Assembly (NCBI GenBank): GCA_029204225.1
Contig: CM055111.1
Span: 9,619,000-9,682,999 of the forward strand
Origin: Diphasiastrum complanatum
Taxonomy: Eukaryota > Streptophyta > Lycopodiopsida > Lycopodiales > Lycopodiaceae
Length of the DNA: 64,000 bases
Direction: 5' to 3'
The notes under the pieces were generated by a model, which was given only the letters and a program-made list of their open reading frames with translations, was not told where the DNA came from and did not search any database. Below, piece after piece: positions 48,210 through 58,820 of this stretch; within the stretch, counting starts at the first letter, position 1; every line of letters starts with the position of its first letter. The position numbers and the translations under genes were made by a program.

Positions 48210-50271
48210 ATGGCCAAGAAAAAAATCCACCGCTCGTGCCATCACCACTGTACAGCCATCCCCTTCCCATGTTGCCCCTAGTACTGGCTGTAGGCATGCT
48301 AGGAAGCAGGTCTGGTTGAGAAAGATCAGAAGACTCCAGAGATCAACTGAACTGTTGATCCCTAGAGCTCCTTTTGGCCGATCTGTTCGGAATGTCACTT
48401 TGTCACTTGGGCTGAATGTTCGTTTTGCCATGATAGCCATGCAAGCCTTACAGGGTGGTGCAGAAGATTTTCTGTCCTAGTTTTTTGAGGATATGATTGT
48501 CTTTTGGCAGTGCATGGTAAGCGTGTCACCATCATGCCAAAGGATTATGTCATTCTCAAAAAGCTTCGGGACAGATATTCTGGTCTGCATGTTGATAATG
48601 CCAGCACCTCTAGAGACCTGCCTCTGGATAGAATCGATATGCCTACTACCTCTAGGAGGAAGAGAAAGCAGGTTGTCCCCAATAAGGCTGGATCTCGAAG
48701 GCCACCTGCTTCCCTTCCTCCTAGACGTATCCCGACCAAGAGACTCCGTGTCTTCTTGAGCTCTAAGTCAGATGCTAGAGAATTTGACTCAGATCGAGAA
48801 TCTTCACCCCTTCCTCCTTCTGTTAATCGTCTAGCTCCTCAGCAGGTTTCATCACCAAAAGTGTTGATTACCCAAGAGGAGCTAGACAAATTAACAGAGA
48901 AATCTATAAATATTGTTTCCACTTCTGTTTTTGCTCCTGTACATAATCTCTTTGTGAGAATTCCATACGATTCAGCCCAAGTTTTTTTTTATTCTGACCA
49001 TTATAATCAATACGAGACCTACCTAGCTAACAAAATTGATCTTCTCGGCAACTTTTCTGATTTTTTTCTTCCAGATACACGTAGAAGCTTTAGATTAGGT
49101 CCCACATTTTGTGCCGAGCTAAAAGATAAGACCTCAGAAATTTCAGATGCAATAGTAGAGGCCGAAGTTTCTTTTTTGCAGAATGGTATTAGTTTTGATT
49201 CCCATGGTACAGTTTTTGTAGTTAGTCCATTTTTCATGGGAGTGGTAAAGGCGAAAGAAGCCAATTTTGAGAAGGCTGTCTATTTTATCGAGTGCAGTCC
49301 TATGGCAAAATTCTATTTGATTCCATATGAAAATAAGTAAGGATGCTCTTTTGTTTTTGTTGCTTTAATATGGATTGTTGCATGCTTCATTGCTTTAATA
49401 AGAACAGAATTTTCTCAAAAATATGAATTTACCGATATTTGTATTTTGGTTGTTGCAGTCGGCATTGGAGCCTGAACATTCTTTTTGTAAAGATAAACAA
49501 GGAGGGAGTATCAAATTTTCTATGTGTAAAATTAAACTTAGCTGCAAATACACATAGAGAATTTGATTCTCTACTTCATGATGTCGTTCAGGAAATACCG
49601 ACAACGGCAACTTCAATTGGAGAGATAACCATTAAATCTCTCAAGATATATTCAGTTTATCTCTGATATGCATGTATTTCTTTTTTAATTCAAATGTATC
49701 GTCATAGCATAAATAAAATTTTTATCATAATATTACTAATTTTCGTTCTATATATGCAGTGTGTACAGCAAAAAGATGCTTTTAGTTGTACATGGTTTGT
49801 CTTGCACAATACGAAGCTATTTTTTGAATGGTATAATTTACAAATAGATGTAGATATTGAAAAGGTAATGTTTTATTCATTTGTAGTTCATGTCATTCTG
49901 ATTCATATTTTATTACTATCATTGTTTGTGATCTGCTGATTCTCGTGTTTTGTGATGATAATTCACTCTTGAGCCGTATACTCCTAATGATGTATATAAA
50001 TTTTGACAAGAGTTGATCAGAACCTATGCCCCGTACGGTGTAAGCGTCGCACCTGCAATCGAGGGCCCTCAAAAGGAAGCTGCTCCAGCCTTAACAGCCT
50101 TTCAGGTTGCTCAGGATGCTGATCTTATTTTATATGATAAAAAAGGAATAAAAGTCCTTCCTAATATTCAGGCCTTTCCCCGAAACAGAGGAGGGCAAGA
50201 TTATAGAAGGAGCTGTTGCCTTATCAGTTCCTAATACTGATATAGAAAATATAGAAAAATTGATTGAATAG
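48210..50271 (+). pseudogene. Gene 3 of the four-gene block: histone H3-like domain fused to Ulp1/C48-type protease
   Basis: Exons 48210-49336, 49459-49654, 49760-49864 and 50013-50271, with GT-AG introns and matching phases. The first about 125 codons align with a histone H3 fold: LRKIRRLQRSTELLIPRAPF (alphaN/alpha1), NVRFAMIAMQALQGGAEDFL (alpha2) and GKRVTIMPKDYVILKKLRD (alpha3). Loop 1 has canonical length. A basic linker (TSRRKRKQVVPNK) leads to a C-terminal domain with KFYLIPYENNRHWSLNILFV (catalytic His) and CVQQKDAFSCTWFVLHN (oxyanion Gln, catalytic Cys), as in Ulp1/C48 SUMO proteases. The expected catalytic Asp appears replaced (VKLNLAAN). Breaks: one extra base in the A7 run 48219-48225, TAG at 48478-48480, a one-base shift near 48503, another near 50180. 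The protease-side ORF 48504-49336 is open. In these families H3 folds pack DNA and Ulp1 domains cut SUMO-like tags. Confidence 0.75.
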
Positions 50272-50692
50272 AGATCTATTTGTAAATAGAGAGACATCAA
50301 AAAAATAAGATACAATCATTTTACTTGTAAACAACTCGTTTATGGATTTTTTTTTATTGATATCACAATAGATTCTTACAATCAGCTTCTGTCCATAGTC
50401 TAATACTGGAATGCAATTTTTCTATAATGATAAAAAGACATGATGATTGGCATGTATTTGCTGATAGTGAATCTCAATGTTTTTCCATAAGTTGAATTGT
50501 TTCGCCAATATCTCTACATTTGATCTCGAGCTCATGTCTTTTACAGACCTGCATAGAACTAATACAAAGTTAGTTCGAATTCGTACAGAGTTTGTATTAG
50601 AAAGTTTTGGTTGAAACTATTCATAAAAGATCGAGTGTTTACAGTTACTTACGAGTTTACCATTGAAAATAAATCTGAAGTCTGAAAGTACA
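50272..50692. other. Spacer between convergent genes 3 and 4
   Basis: AT-rich, with A-runs on both strands that may serve as 3' processing signals. No coding sequence seen. Confidence 0.4.
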
Positions 50693-51387
50693 TCATCTTG
50701 TAGGAGCAATAGTTCCCGCCGGATGTAGTAATGATTTTGAAACTGTAGCATCTGGTGCAATGCATTCATCACTTTCAAAACTAGGTAATGGAATTGGTAC
50801 TATTTGTCCAAAATTTCCTTTTGTATCAGGAATGTACATTGATTTATTAAAAAAGATCTCACTATCAGCTAGATCTTTTGCAGTTCTACCTCGATATTGC
50901 AGCTGTCCAATATCAGTGTGAATAACATCTAACACACCTACTAAAAATCCACTCGGCTCCCATTCATTTATGTTGGATGGATATAAATCTACAAGAGAAA
51001 ATGATCAGATTGGCAAGTTTACTATTAGATATTTAAGAATGTCAAAAATCAAAGTATCAAAAATATCAATACTCACAGTTGCTTTTTTTGTGATCCTGAC
51101 GGTTGAATCCTTGCACATTTATCTCTGATTGCATATATACATGTTGGACTAGAATTTTAGAAATAGATTTTCCTCCTGATGATGTTCTGAAATCCAATGG
51201 CCTTCCAATAAGATCGAAATGATAGTTTTGACCTTTTCCTTTTTCGAAATGCTCCTCTTGATGATGGATGCATCAAAACCCAAGAGTTTTTTGAATATTT
51301 TCTTGGCACCCATAATCCATTATCATCTGTCTCGTTGAATAGAAGCACATAGTGGATTGAGGAGCACGGCTTCCTTGATGGCGCCAT
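50693..51387 (-). pseudogene. Gene 4 of the four-gene block: unrecognised two-exon protein
   Basis: On the minus strand the first exon runs 51387-51077 (MAPSRKPCSSIHYVLLFNET, DNGLWVPRKYSKNSWVLMHP, then after a frameshift near 51245 FDLIGRPLDFRTSSGGKSIS and VYMQSEINVQGFNRQDH). An 88-base intron 51076-50989 has GTGAGT and TTGTAG ends. The second exon is 50988-50693 (NINEWEPSGFLVGVLDVIHT, YRGRTAKDLADSEIFFN, GNFGQIVPIPLPSFESDECI). An earlier in-frame Met at 51417 is possible. No family recognised. It is convergent with gene 3. Confidence 0.5.
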
Positions 51388-51419
51388 TTGTAATTTGCAT
51401 GCAAAAATCTGAAACAATG

Positions 51420-51989
51420 AACTATGAATCTGAAAATTTGCGTAGACAAAAAGCCATGAATCTAAGAAAAAGTGTTGGCAAAAATTTGAAACACTGATCT
51501 ATTTGACGCCACAAATTAACTCTGGTTATCTATGTTAACCATGGTTTGACGATGCATATACATTAATGGTATGTCGATTTTCTCATCTCAACCATCTGTC
51601 ATATTCATTTTCAATATTTTTGGGTCTCTTTGGGCAGTGATGAGCTGGAAGGGCAGGCCTCATCAACCCATAGCATTTCCACATGCTGCCCGACGAAACA
51701 ACAATATATTTAAAAAGTTTTTATTTTATTTATATTTGGAAAATTCTACGTTACGTAGAACCCCAAAGCTAAGCTTTCAATTGGTCCACATGGCAACAAA
51801 AATAAGAAAAAGAATCTTTTTCAAAGGCCCTTGTTGGGCTCTAAGTTTATCTAATGGGAGATTTCAATGAGGCCTCCGTATGTGTTAGGTACAACATAAC
51901 CACAAAGAAGGCAAAGCTAGTTTGATCCACCCAGCCAATGCACTCTCTTATAGAATGCCCCTCCTAGCCCAATGTGAGGTTGCATGGAT
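51420..51989. other. Spacer
   Basis: No gene recognised; ORFs are short and not protein-like. The right edge of the four-gene block must lie here or inside 51.4-52.0 kb, but no terminal repeat matching the 43-kb side was found. Confidence 0.4.
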
Positions 51990-52283
51990 GTGGTAGGTGG
52001 TAGTTACTATCACTCTCAACATCAATGATGCTCAGATAAGATTAGCTCAGACATCCAATGATGCTTGGGACATATTAGCTACAGTTTATGACATAAGAGA
52101 TGTAACCTGTAAGCTTCATGTGAGAAATAAATTCTTCACATTCAAAATGTCCGAAGTTGATTTTATTTCAACCCACTATGACAAGTTCAACAATCTTATA
52201 AAGTAGATGACTGCTATTATTACTCCACAAAGATCAATCAAATAGACTAATTTACATTAGTCAACAAAGATATTTAAGGAATG
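51990..52283 (+). pseudogene. Ty1/copia gag fragment
   Basis: The plus strand encodes TSNDAWDILATVYDIRDVTC and HVRNKFFTFKMSEVDFISTH, the UBN2-type gag core, closed by TAG at 52204-52206 and then cut by the chromovirus LTR at 52284. Confidence 0.7.
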
Positions 52284-52473
52284 TGTTGGGTAAATATGGC
52301 ATGTCAGATTATAAACCAAACTACTCTAGTGTATGATTTTATTAATTACGCCACGATGATCCGGTACTCTAGTGTATGAGTTTATTAATTATGCCATGTC
52401 ATCCCAGACTGGAGTACCAGATACTTAAGTCTAAGATTATGCCGAATCCTATGTGCAGGACATGGACGTAACA
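52284..52473 (-). repeat. Chromovirus 3' LTR (short or partly deleted)
   Basis: Ends TGTTGGG...GTAACA, a TGTT/AACA inverted pair, next to a polypurine tract (minus AAGGAGGGAAGAA at 52474-52486). It contains two copies of ACTCTAGTGTATGA-TTTATTAATTA, about 45 bases apart. At 190 bases it is short for the family. Confidence 0.6.
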
Positions 52474-52489
52474 TTCTTCCCTCCTTGAA

Positions 52490-52890
52490 CTACTTCTTTC
52501 CTCAGAAGTGAAAACTAGGAAAGATCTTCTTTATGCTTTTAACTTTTTCCCACGAATCATCATCCTCAATCTAACCCATCCACCTAATCAAGCACTCAGA
52601 GATAGAATGATTTCTCAATTTTTTATCTATGGTTCTTAGTACTCTTTCAAGTTCCAAACGTACATTGAGTGATAAGTCCTCCAAATGGGAAAAATCCTCA
52701 ACAAATCCAACTGTCATCATCATGTAAACTAAGTTTTAACCGACTTACATGAAACACTGGATGAGCTGTTGACTTATCCTGAAGGTCAAGTTCATAAGCT
52801 AATGAACCAATCCTTATAATAATTGAAGATCCAAGAGTACTTCTAACTTTTGAAAGGAATGACGTGGTGTAACCTTGTGAGGACCCAGAT
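52490..52890 (-). pseudogene. Ty3/gypsy chromovirus integrase C-terminus and chromodomain
   Basis: The minus strand reads IIIRIGSLAYELDLQDKSTA and HPVFHVSRLK (GPY/F region of chromovirus integrase), then after frameshifts VLRTIDKKLRNHSISECLIR and EDDDSWEKVKSIKKIFPSF. The last two match a chromodomain with the W-E-P-F signature; chromodomains steer integration to marked chromatin. Stop codons interrupt both parts. Confidence 0.8.
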
Positions 52891-55189
52891 GCTCTAAATA
52901 GGACATAAGGAGCTAGTGCATGGATTATGCATGTGTAGAGTATCAATAGTAATGAAGAGAGCATTTACGATATTCCTGGGTTGCACGGGCACATGCACAG
53001 ATGAGGCTTGGGCCCATATATGCTTGTAGGAACTCGCCCTCCTACCATTCTCTTTGTGAGTTTTCATTACTAGTTTTCTCTCACTACACCTGTATCCTAT
53101 CCCATGGCTCGGGGGAGAAGCTAATTGGGGATTGACTCTCACCTTCCTATTGGTTGGGTGGTTTGGCTCCACAATAGTCCTTTTGGTGCATGCAACATGA
53201 TCTAGAGGATCTTCTCTTGGCGATCCTTACAGGTGCCATGGAGGGAGGGAGTTTGGGAGAAAACAGAAAATGATGAGACATTAACATTGGGACGTAAGGG
53301 GCCCAAAAGTGGCTCTCGATCAAACTAAAGAGGTATGAAGGAGCAAGGAAAATCTTAGGGAGTGTGTAACACAAGTTTGAGGGAGTCACAAGATAAAACC
53401 TTAAAATAGTTAATTTTGAGAAATGATGTGACAATCACAATGTAAATCTATCGGCTCTGAATGACCTATAGACAAGTTTGAAATGGATGATGATTGTCCT
53501 CTACAATAATGGAATTGGATAAGATGTGGAATTGTGGCATTTTGGTGCATGTGTAGATATTCCATGTAACAACATTATTCGTTATGGTGGAAAAAAATAG
53601 GTGATAATTTGTTGGGAGTTCATTTGCATGTTTTGAGAGCTAGGAGTTGGGGCTTAAAACATATATACATATAGCAACATAATAAATTTTGGAGTCATTG
53701 AGACAAATTGGGCCTCTAAAGAGACAAATACGAACAAGAAAAAGGTTATTGAATAGCCTAACATCGATTTCAAATTAACGGTAGTGGCATGTCTCTTCAC
53801 ATGCTAGGTTGGCTTACATGAATCCATATTAAAAATGGTGACCTACATGATAAAAACTTGGGAAAATAATCACAAATGACTCCAAGATAAATTCTAAAGC
53901 AATGGACTTGCACTTTGACCATAATCAAACTAGATCTACTCTAGATTGCCAAACCAACATCCAAGGAGATCTTTCTTGGTAATAGCTCCACAAACGCCTT
54001 GATCTTGGATCACCACTCAAGTTGATGGACTCGAAGCAAAGTATAGGATTGAAAACAAGTACCAATAATTCAAATTTACGTCAAGGAACAAATATAGAAT
54101 CACTACTTAACTTGGGTGCAGGCACAAATGTGTAGAAACTCAATTATTTCATTATTTACAAAGATGGCTTGTGGAGAAATTATAGTTAAGCTCGGATATA
54201 AATTTGAGAGTTTCTCCCATTTTGGTTCATGCCAAAACGTAACATCCATAACCCTAGATTGATAACATCTTTGACTTTGTGGTGAGTCACAAAATTATCT
54301 ACCTACTATTACATTGGATCCACCTATTTTGGGAGAACTTGGCTTTCGTCTTTGAGTCCCTATATTCTAGCTCATATATAAAAAAAAATTCTATGCTTTT
54401 AGTAATGAGGTAAAAACGTTGAATCTTTTCTCAATCATGAGCAATGCAAAACCAATGGATCAATTATTAGGTGTGATTTTAATCATCAATTCTCATGTAA
54501 GGTGCCTATGCAATTGAGGTCCATGTGCCCTATATTCTAGTTGTCGTGTATTGAGATAAATAACATGGTTATAGTTTGAAGGAAAGGATTGAGCAAATTG
54601 ACATGCCTCTCATCTTTCCTTTCTTCTTTACATTCCCTCATCATCCACATCTAAAACCAAGGATAACATAAGCATCCATCATCCTCCTTGTCCCTGTCCC
54701 AGATTAACATATGCCTGGTGTAAAATGGCCGTATAAGCCAGGAATTATCTTAGTTGTATAGGCAATAGTGAGGTCAAGAGATTGCTGGGCCAACTTGAAT
54801 CCAAGGGTGGTGGATGCAAGCATGATACAAGCGACCGTGATTTCATGGTATTGAACAAGTCATCGTACATTTTAATCCAAGGGTAGTGACTGCTCGAGAG
54901 TTGCAAGCACCAGCTTTCAAGCATCCAATGGCGGCGCGCTTTGGACTAAAGTGGCCCCCACCCCCTCAATAATATGTGAATAGGACATTTTAGTAGCCCC
55001 CCACGGAAAAAAACCAACAACTGCCTTTTCAAACACAAGGGCAAGTCGTGGATTATAATGCGACTTAAAAATTCGGCCCGCTCCGTTGGATTCTCTTAGA
55101 AAAGGGCTGTCGTATACGTGTCGGCTATCGAACGGATGTCTGTAGAGCGCGTGTGGCACGTTCATCCATATCCAACGGCGACGGGCTTA
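52891..55189. other. Spacer
   Basis: No gene I can support. Minus-strand ORFs at 52894-53434 have mixed composition and no known domain; they may be further gypsy debris. From about 54900 the sequence becomes richer in G+C as it nears the PP2-A10-like gene. Confidence 0.4.
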
Positions 55190-55360
55190 GCTGCCACCAA
55201 GATACATAGCTGGCGAGCGCCATGAACAAAGACCGGGCCCATGGCACGCTATAGTTTACGCCCACACAGACGGATTCTAGCCACGTGGCGTATTGCCACT
55301 TGGCGGGTTATTAGTGGTGAAAGGTAGAGACGTGGCAGCATCTGGATGAATTTGGAGGAG
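55190..55360 (+). promoter_or_regulatory. G+C-rich region with ACGT-core sites upstream of the PP2-A10-like gene
   Basis: Contains CCACGTGGCG (about 55282) and GACGTGGCA (about 55331), which match G-box/ABRE cores, and two TCCAACGG motifs (about 55171 and 55363). It is 1.5 kb from the ATG, so its role is only suggested. Confidence 0.3.
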
Positions 55361-55532
55361 ATCCAACGGTGGAGGGCTGAAAGGGTTAGCGTGCCAGTGA
55401 GGTCGAGACGGGGTAAAGGGCAAGCAGCGAGGAAGAGGAGCTGATGCGTTCGAAGAAAAGGCATCGCCAGCGGATTGGATCGGATCGTCGCTGCTGGACT
55501 GGGTATGCGTACGAGGCTGATGCAGACAAGAG

Positions 55533-56450
55533 ATTGCTATAATAATGGTAGGCGCTTGTTTTGATCGAAGGCGGATGCATCAAACAAACAAAAGATTGCT
55601 TAAATCTGTTCTATTTAACCCTTGCTTGCTTTTGAGTCTTGCGCAAACGGCAGATGAAGCGGATGGATCGATTATTTGATAGTAGTTGTGGCTAGTGGCT
55701 ATTTCAGGTTTCAAGGGATTGCTATAATAATAATAGTAGGCGCTTGTTTTGATCGAAGGCGGATGCATCAAACAATCAAAAGATTGCTTAAATCTGTTCT
55801 ATTTAACCCTTGCTTGGTTTTGAGTCTTGCGCAAACGGCAGATGAAGCGGATGGATCGATTATTTGATAGTAGTTGTGGCTAGTGGCTATTTCAGGTTTC
55901 AAGGGATTGCTATAATAATAATAGTAGGCGCTTGTTTTGATCGAAGGCGGATGCATCAAACAATCAAAAGATTGCTTAAATCTGTTCTATTTAACCCTTG
56001 CTTGGTTTTGAGTCTTGCGCAAACGGCAGATGAAGCGGATGGATTGATTATTTGATAGTAGTTGTGGCTAGTGGCTATTTCAAGTTTCAAGGGATTGCTA
56101 TAATAATAATAGTAGGCGCTTGTTTTGATCGAAGGCGGATGCATCAAACAATCAAAAGATTGTTTGATGCATTTTAATTCTTGCTTGCTTTTGAGTTTTG
56201 CGCAAACGGTAGATGAAGCGGATGGATTGATTATTTGATAGTAAGTTGCATCAGCGGTGGCTATTTCAAGTTTCAAGAGATTGCTATAATAATAATGGTA
56301 GGCGCTTGTTTTGATCGAAGGCGGATGCATCAAACAATCAAAAGATTGCTTAAATCTATTCTATTTAATTCTTGCTTGCTTTTGAGTCTTGCGCAAACGG
56401 CAGATGAAGCGGATGGATTGATTATTTGATGGTAGTTTGGCGGTTTCAAG
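55533..56450. repeat. 188-bp tandem repeat, five copies
   Basis: The landmark GGCGCTTGTTTTGATCGAAG starts at 55551, 55739, 55927, 56115 and 56301, spacings 188, 188, 188 and 186. Copies 2 and 3 are nearly identical. Copy 4 has a local deletion after AAAAGATTG, and copy 5 has an insertion in the preceding spacer. A strongly diverged sixth start (GGCGCTTGTCC) is at 56517. The ORFs of about 63 codons recurring on both strands come from the repeat and are not genes. Confidence 0.97.
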
Positions 56451-56891
56451 TCCATTCATGAAACTGTTTAAGGCGTAGTTGCATCGGCAGTGGCGCTTTC
56501 AGGGATTGCCTGCATAGGCGCTTGTCCTTTGATGAAACCATAAGGTGCATTTGGTTCTCCAGAGGGAACCGCAAGCAGTGGCTGATGCAGATGAAACCTG
56601 TTTTTTCCTGTTAGATGCGGCAGGAGGTATGGCATATGGATCATAACTGATTGTGACATATTTGGAAACCCTTGAGGGCTATGCTACAACTTCAGAAGTC
56701 GAGATGCGAAGACATTATTAGTATGTATTTTTGCTTGAAGAAATTCTGTTTCATGAGGCACATTATTCTATGATAGTGTGACAAGATCAAAGTCTATGCA
56801 CACCAGCTATAGTGACTGTTTATGATGTAGTTTTGGTTCCGCATCACGATATGCGAAAGGGCTGGAATTGAGAATCCTTGAGTGGGTTGGG

Positions 56892-58820
56892 ATGTCACTC
56901 CAGGTCTGGCATAGGCGCAGGAATGCCCTTCTTGTGTTTGGAGCAGTCGTTGCAGGAGGTTATGTATCTTACCGGGTTTACAGATCTCAATATATTTCCA
57001 GGAAAACGAAACAAGTTTCTGGTTTCTTGCAAAGTTTATCGCGTCTCTTTGAGGTTGTCACAGATGGCACTGATTCCGCCGCGCTTCTTTTTGGAGATCT
57101 TAGAGATTTCCTTCTTTCAGAGGAAGATGAAGTTCCTCGAAGTGTGAAACAGGCCTTTAAAATTTTTAGATGTCGAGAATTTCAAGAAGGGCTTATATCT
57201 CTTTCACACAGTGTCTTACTTGGTAAGATGGGAGGCCTGCAGGCTTGCAAGACAGAGGCAAGTGTCTATACAATTCCTTCAAGAACAAACGGAGTAACCG
57301 ATACAATTCTCTATGTCGAGAAAGCAACAAAGAATGGAAAGTCCAGTATAGAGAACAGCAGTCAGCAAAGTAAGCCTGATGACGCGAGTCTTGATAGTAG
57401 AATCCCTACTGAAGAATTGGAAGATGAAAATGCATGCTCTGGTCAGAATGGGTGTAGTTTTAAAGGACGGTCGATTGACAGAAGAGTATCAGATCATGGC
57501 TTGTGTGGGTGCGGCCAGAGATTTGGAGATAATGGGGGCTTTCAAGAGGGTCTTCTTGAAAGATTGATGGATAAGCTTTTTAGTGAGCGTGGAAAGGGCT
57601 TTGCATCTGCAGTGGTGGGGTGTGTGGCTCGAGATCTTGTATTAGAAGTTATGAAGAGGTGCAAAAAAGTAGAAAATAAGAGGGACTTTACCACTGAAGG
57701 ATCGGAATGGGAGCTTCGTTCTCTTGCTCCAGATGTATGTGAAATCCAGCAGGAGTGTGATGAAAAGCAATATGTTTTGCACTTGGAAAATAGTTGCGGA
57801 AATAAAAGAAACTCTGATAAGTATTTGCCCAAGGAGGGTTCAGGAAGCGGTATATCAATTCTGGAAAGTTTTCTTGATTTCGCCTCTGAAAGCAGAGGCA
57901 AATCCTTGATTGCAGAATGTATCGAGGCATTTGTTGCAACAGCAGTTTCTGTTTACCTAGTAAAAACCAAGGATGTGAATGTCTATGAAGAATTGGTGGC
58001 AGGCCTCACTAAGCCATCTCATCAAGCTCCAGTAAAAGAATTGCTTAGGTCTGTTTGCAGTGGTGCTATGGAGACGTTGGTGAGGACCTCACACGAGGTC
58101 CTCTCCCAGGGATTGGGCCATAGAAATAATGGACCAGATCTCCGGCAGAATGAGCATAGAATGCAAGATGAAAATTTTCCAGAGAATCCAGAAAAAGGCA
58201 CCTTGGAATCGGATAAAAGCAATGTGGGCACCGAGGAAGACAGCCAAATGAGGCGTTGTGGGAGTGATACATGTGTTCACAAAACAGATGACTCTAAGAG
58301 TATCACTTTGTTGAATGAAAATCTTGATAGTTTGTTGAAATCTCAAAGAGCCTTGGGAAGCATTCCTCTTTCAACTTGCAATGGTTCTGATTCCAGTGAA
58401 AAGGAAGACAGCGAAGGAAGATGTCTTGTAGGATCCCATCAAGATTCAAGAATCACGGTGACTAGACGGCGTAACAATCTAAATGGTGGGCCCCTGAACT
58501 TGATAGATGGCTTGTCAAAGGCTTTGGCAGTTCCAAATAATAGAAAGCTTGTAATAGAGGTGGCGGGAGCTATGACATCAGAAGCAGTTCGCTCTTTCTT
58601 TGATGTGATATGGACTATTTTCAAGCCTGTTCATGGAGGCCAGACCGAAAATCAACAACAAGCAGGAACATTAAGTTGGCAAGTACCTTATCCATGTTTG
58701 GAAAAGATTAGACATATAACCAAGAGTATAGCAGCAAATTCTCTTGTGGTTGTGACATTGTGGCTAGCAATTGTCATGCATGTCACTTCAGGTCTCCTGA
58801 AGAACCCTTCCTACCCTTGA
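56892..58820 (+). CDS. PHLOEM PROTEIN 2-LIKE A10-like membrane protein, 642 aa
   Basis: I chose the ATG at 56892 (MSLQVWHRRRNALLVFGAVV); the open frame starts slightly earlier but has no ATG there. The protein resembles Arabidopsis PP2-A10, despite its name not a lectin-domain PP2. Matching blocks: an N-terminal membrane segment (residues about 10-30) then YVSYRVYRS; LFGDLRDFLLSEEDEVPRS; LMDKLFSERGKGFASAVVG; SRGKSLIAECIEAFVATAVS; VYEELVAGLTKPSHQAPVKE; SGAMETLVRTSHEVLSQ; LAVPNNRKLVIEVAGAMTSE; and a C-terminal membrane segment (SLVVVTLWLAIVMHVTSGLL). It is longer than the Arabidopsis protein because of low-complexity acidic/Ser-rich inserts (about 155-225 and 430-520). Biochemical function unknown; it is probably anchored in an organelle or other membrane. 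Single intact exon. A tandem repeat lies 440 bases upstream. Confidence 0.85.
   Translation: MSLQVWHRRRNALLVFGAVVAGGYVSYRVYRSQYISRKTKQVSGFLQSLSRLFEVVTDGTDSAALLFGDLRDFLLSEEDEVPRSVKQAFKIFRCREFQEGLISLSHSVLLGKMGGLQACKTEASVYTIPSRTNGVTDTILYVEKATKNGKSSIENSSQQSKPDDASLDSRIPTEELEDENACSGQNGCSFKGRSIDRRVSDHGLCGCGQRFGDNGGFQEGLLERLMDKLFSERGKGFASAVVGCVARDLVLEVMKRCKKVENKRDFTTEGSEWELRSLAPDVCEIQQECDEKQYVLHLENSCGNKRNSDKYLPKEGSGSGISILESFLDFASESRGKSLIAECIEAFVATAVSVYLVKTKDVNVYEELVAGLTKPSHQAPVKELLRSVCSGAMETLVRTSHEVLSQGLGHRNNGPDLRQNEHRMQDENFPENPEKGTLESDKSNVGTEEDSQMRRCGSDTCVHKTDDSKSITLLNENLDSLLKSQRALGSIPLSTCNGSDSSEKEDSEGRCLVGSHQDSRITVTRRRNNLNGGPLNLIDGLSKALAVPNNRKLVIEVAGAMTSEAVRSFFDVIWTIFKPVHGGQTENQQQAGTLSWQVPYPCLEKIRHITKSIAANSLVVVTLWLAIVMHVTSGLLKNPSYP

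Noticed and set aside
48210-48503. Centromeric H3 (CENH3) gene
   Set aside because: The H3-like region has a canonical-length loop 1 and is fused to a protease; centromeric identity cannot be claimed from the sequence.
54917-55165. 82-codon minus ORF in the G+C-rich region
   Set aside because: It lies in the likely upstream region of the PP2-A10-like gene and shows no protein family features.
55580-56429. Recurring 63-125-codon ORFs on both strands
   Set aside because: Each is a frame through the 188-bp tandem repeat, without codon bias or known domain.
55533-56450. CRISPR-like array
   Set aside because: Units are 188 bp, contiguous, and lack the short repeat/unique spacer pattern; the context is plant nuclear DNA.
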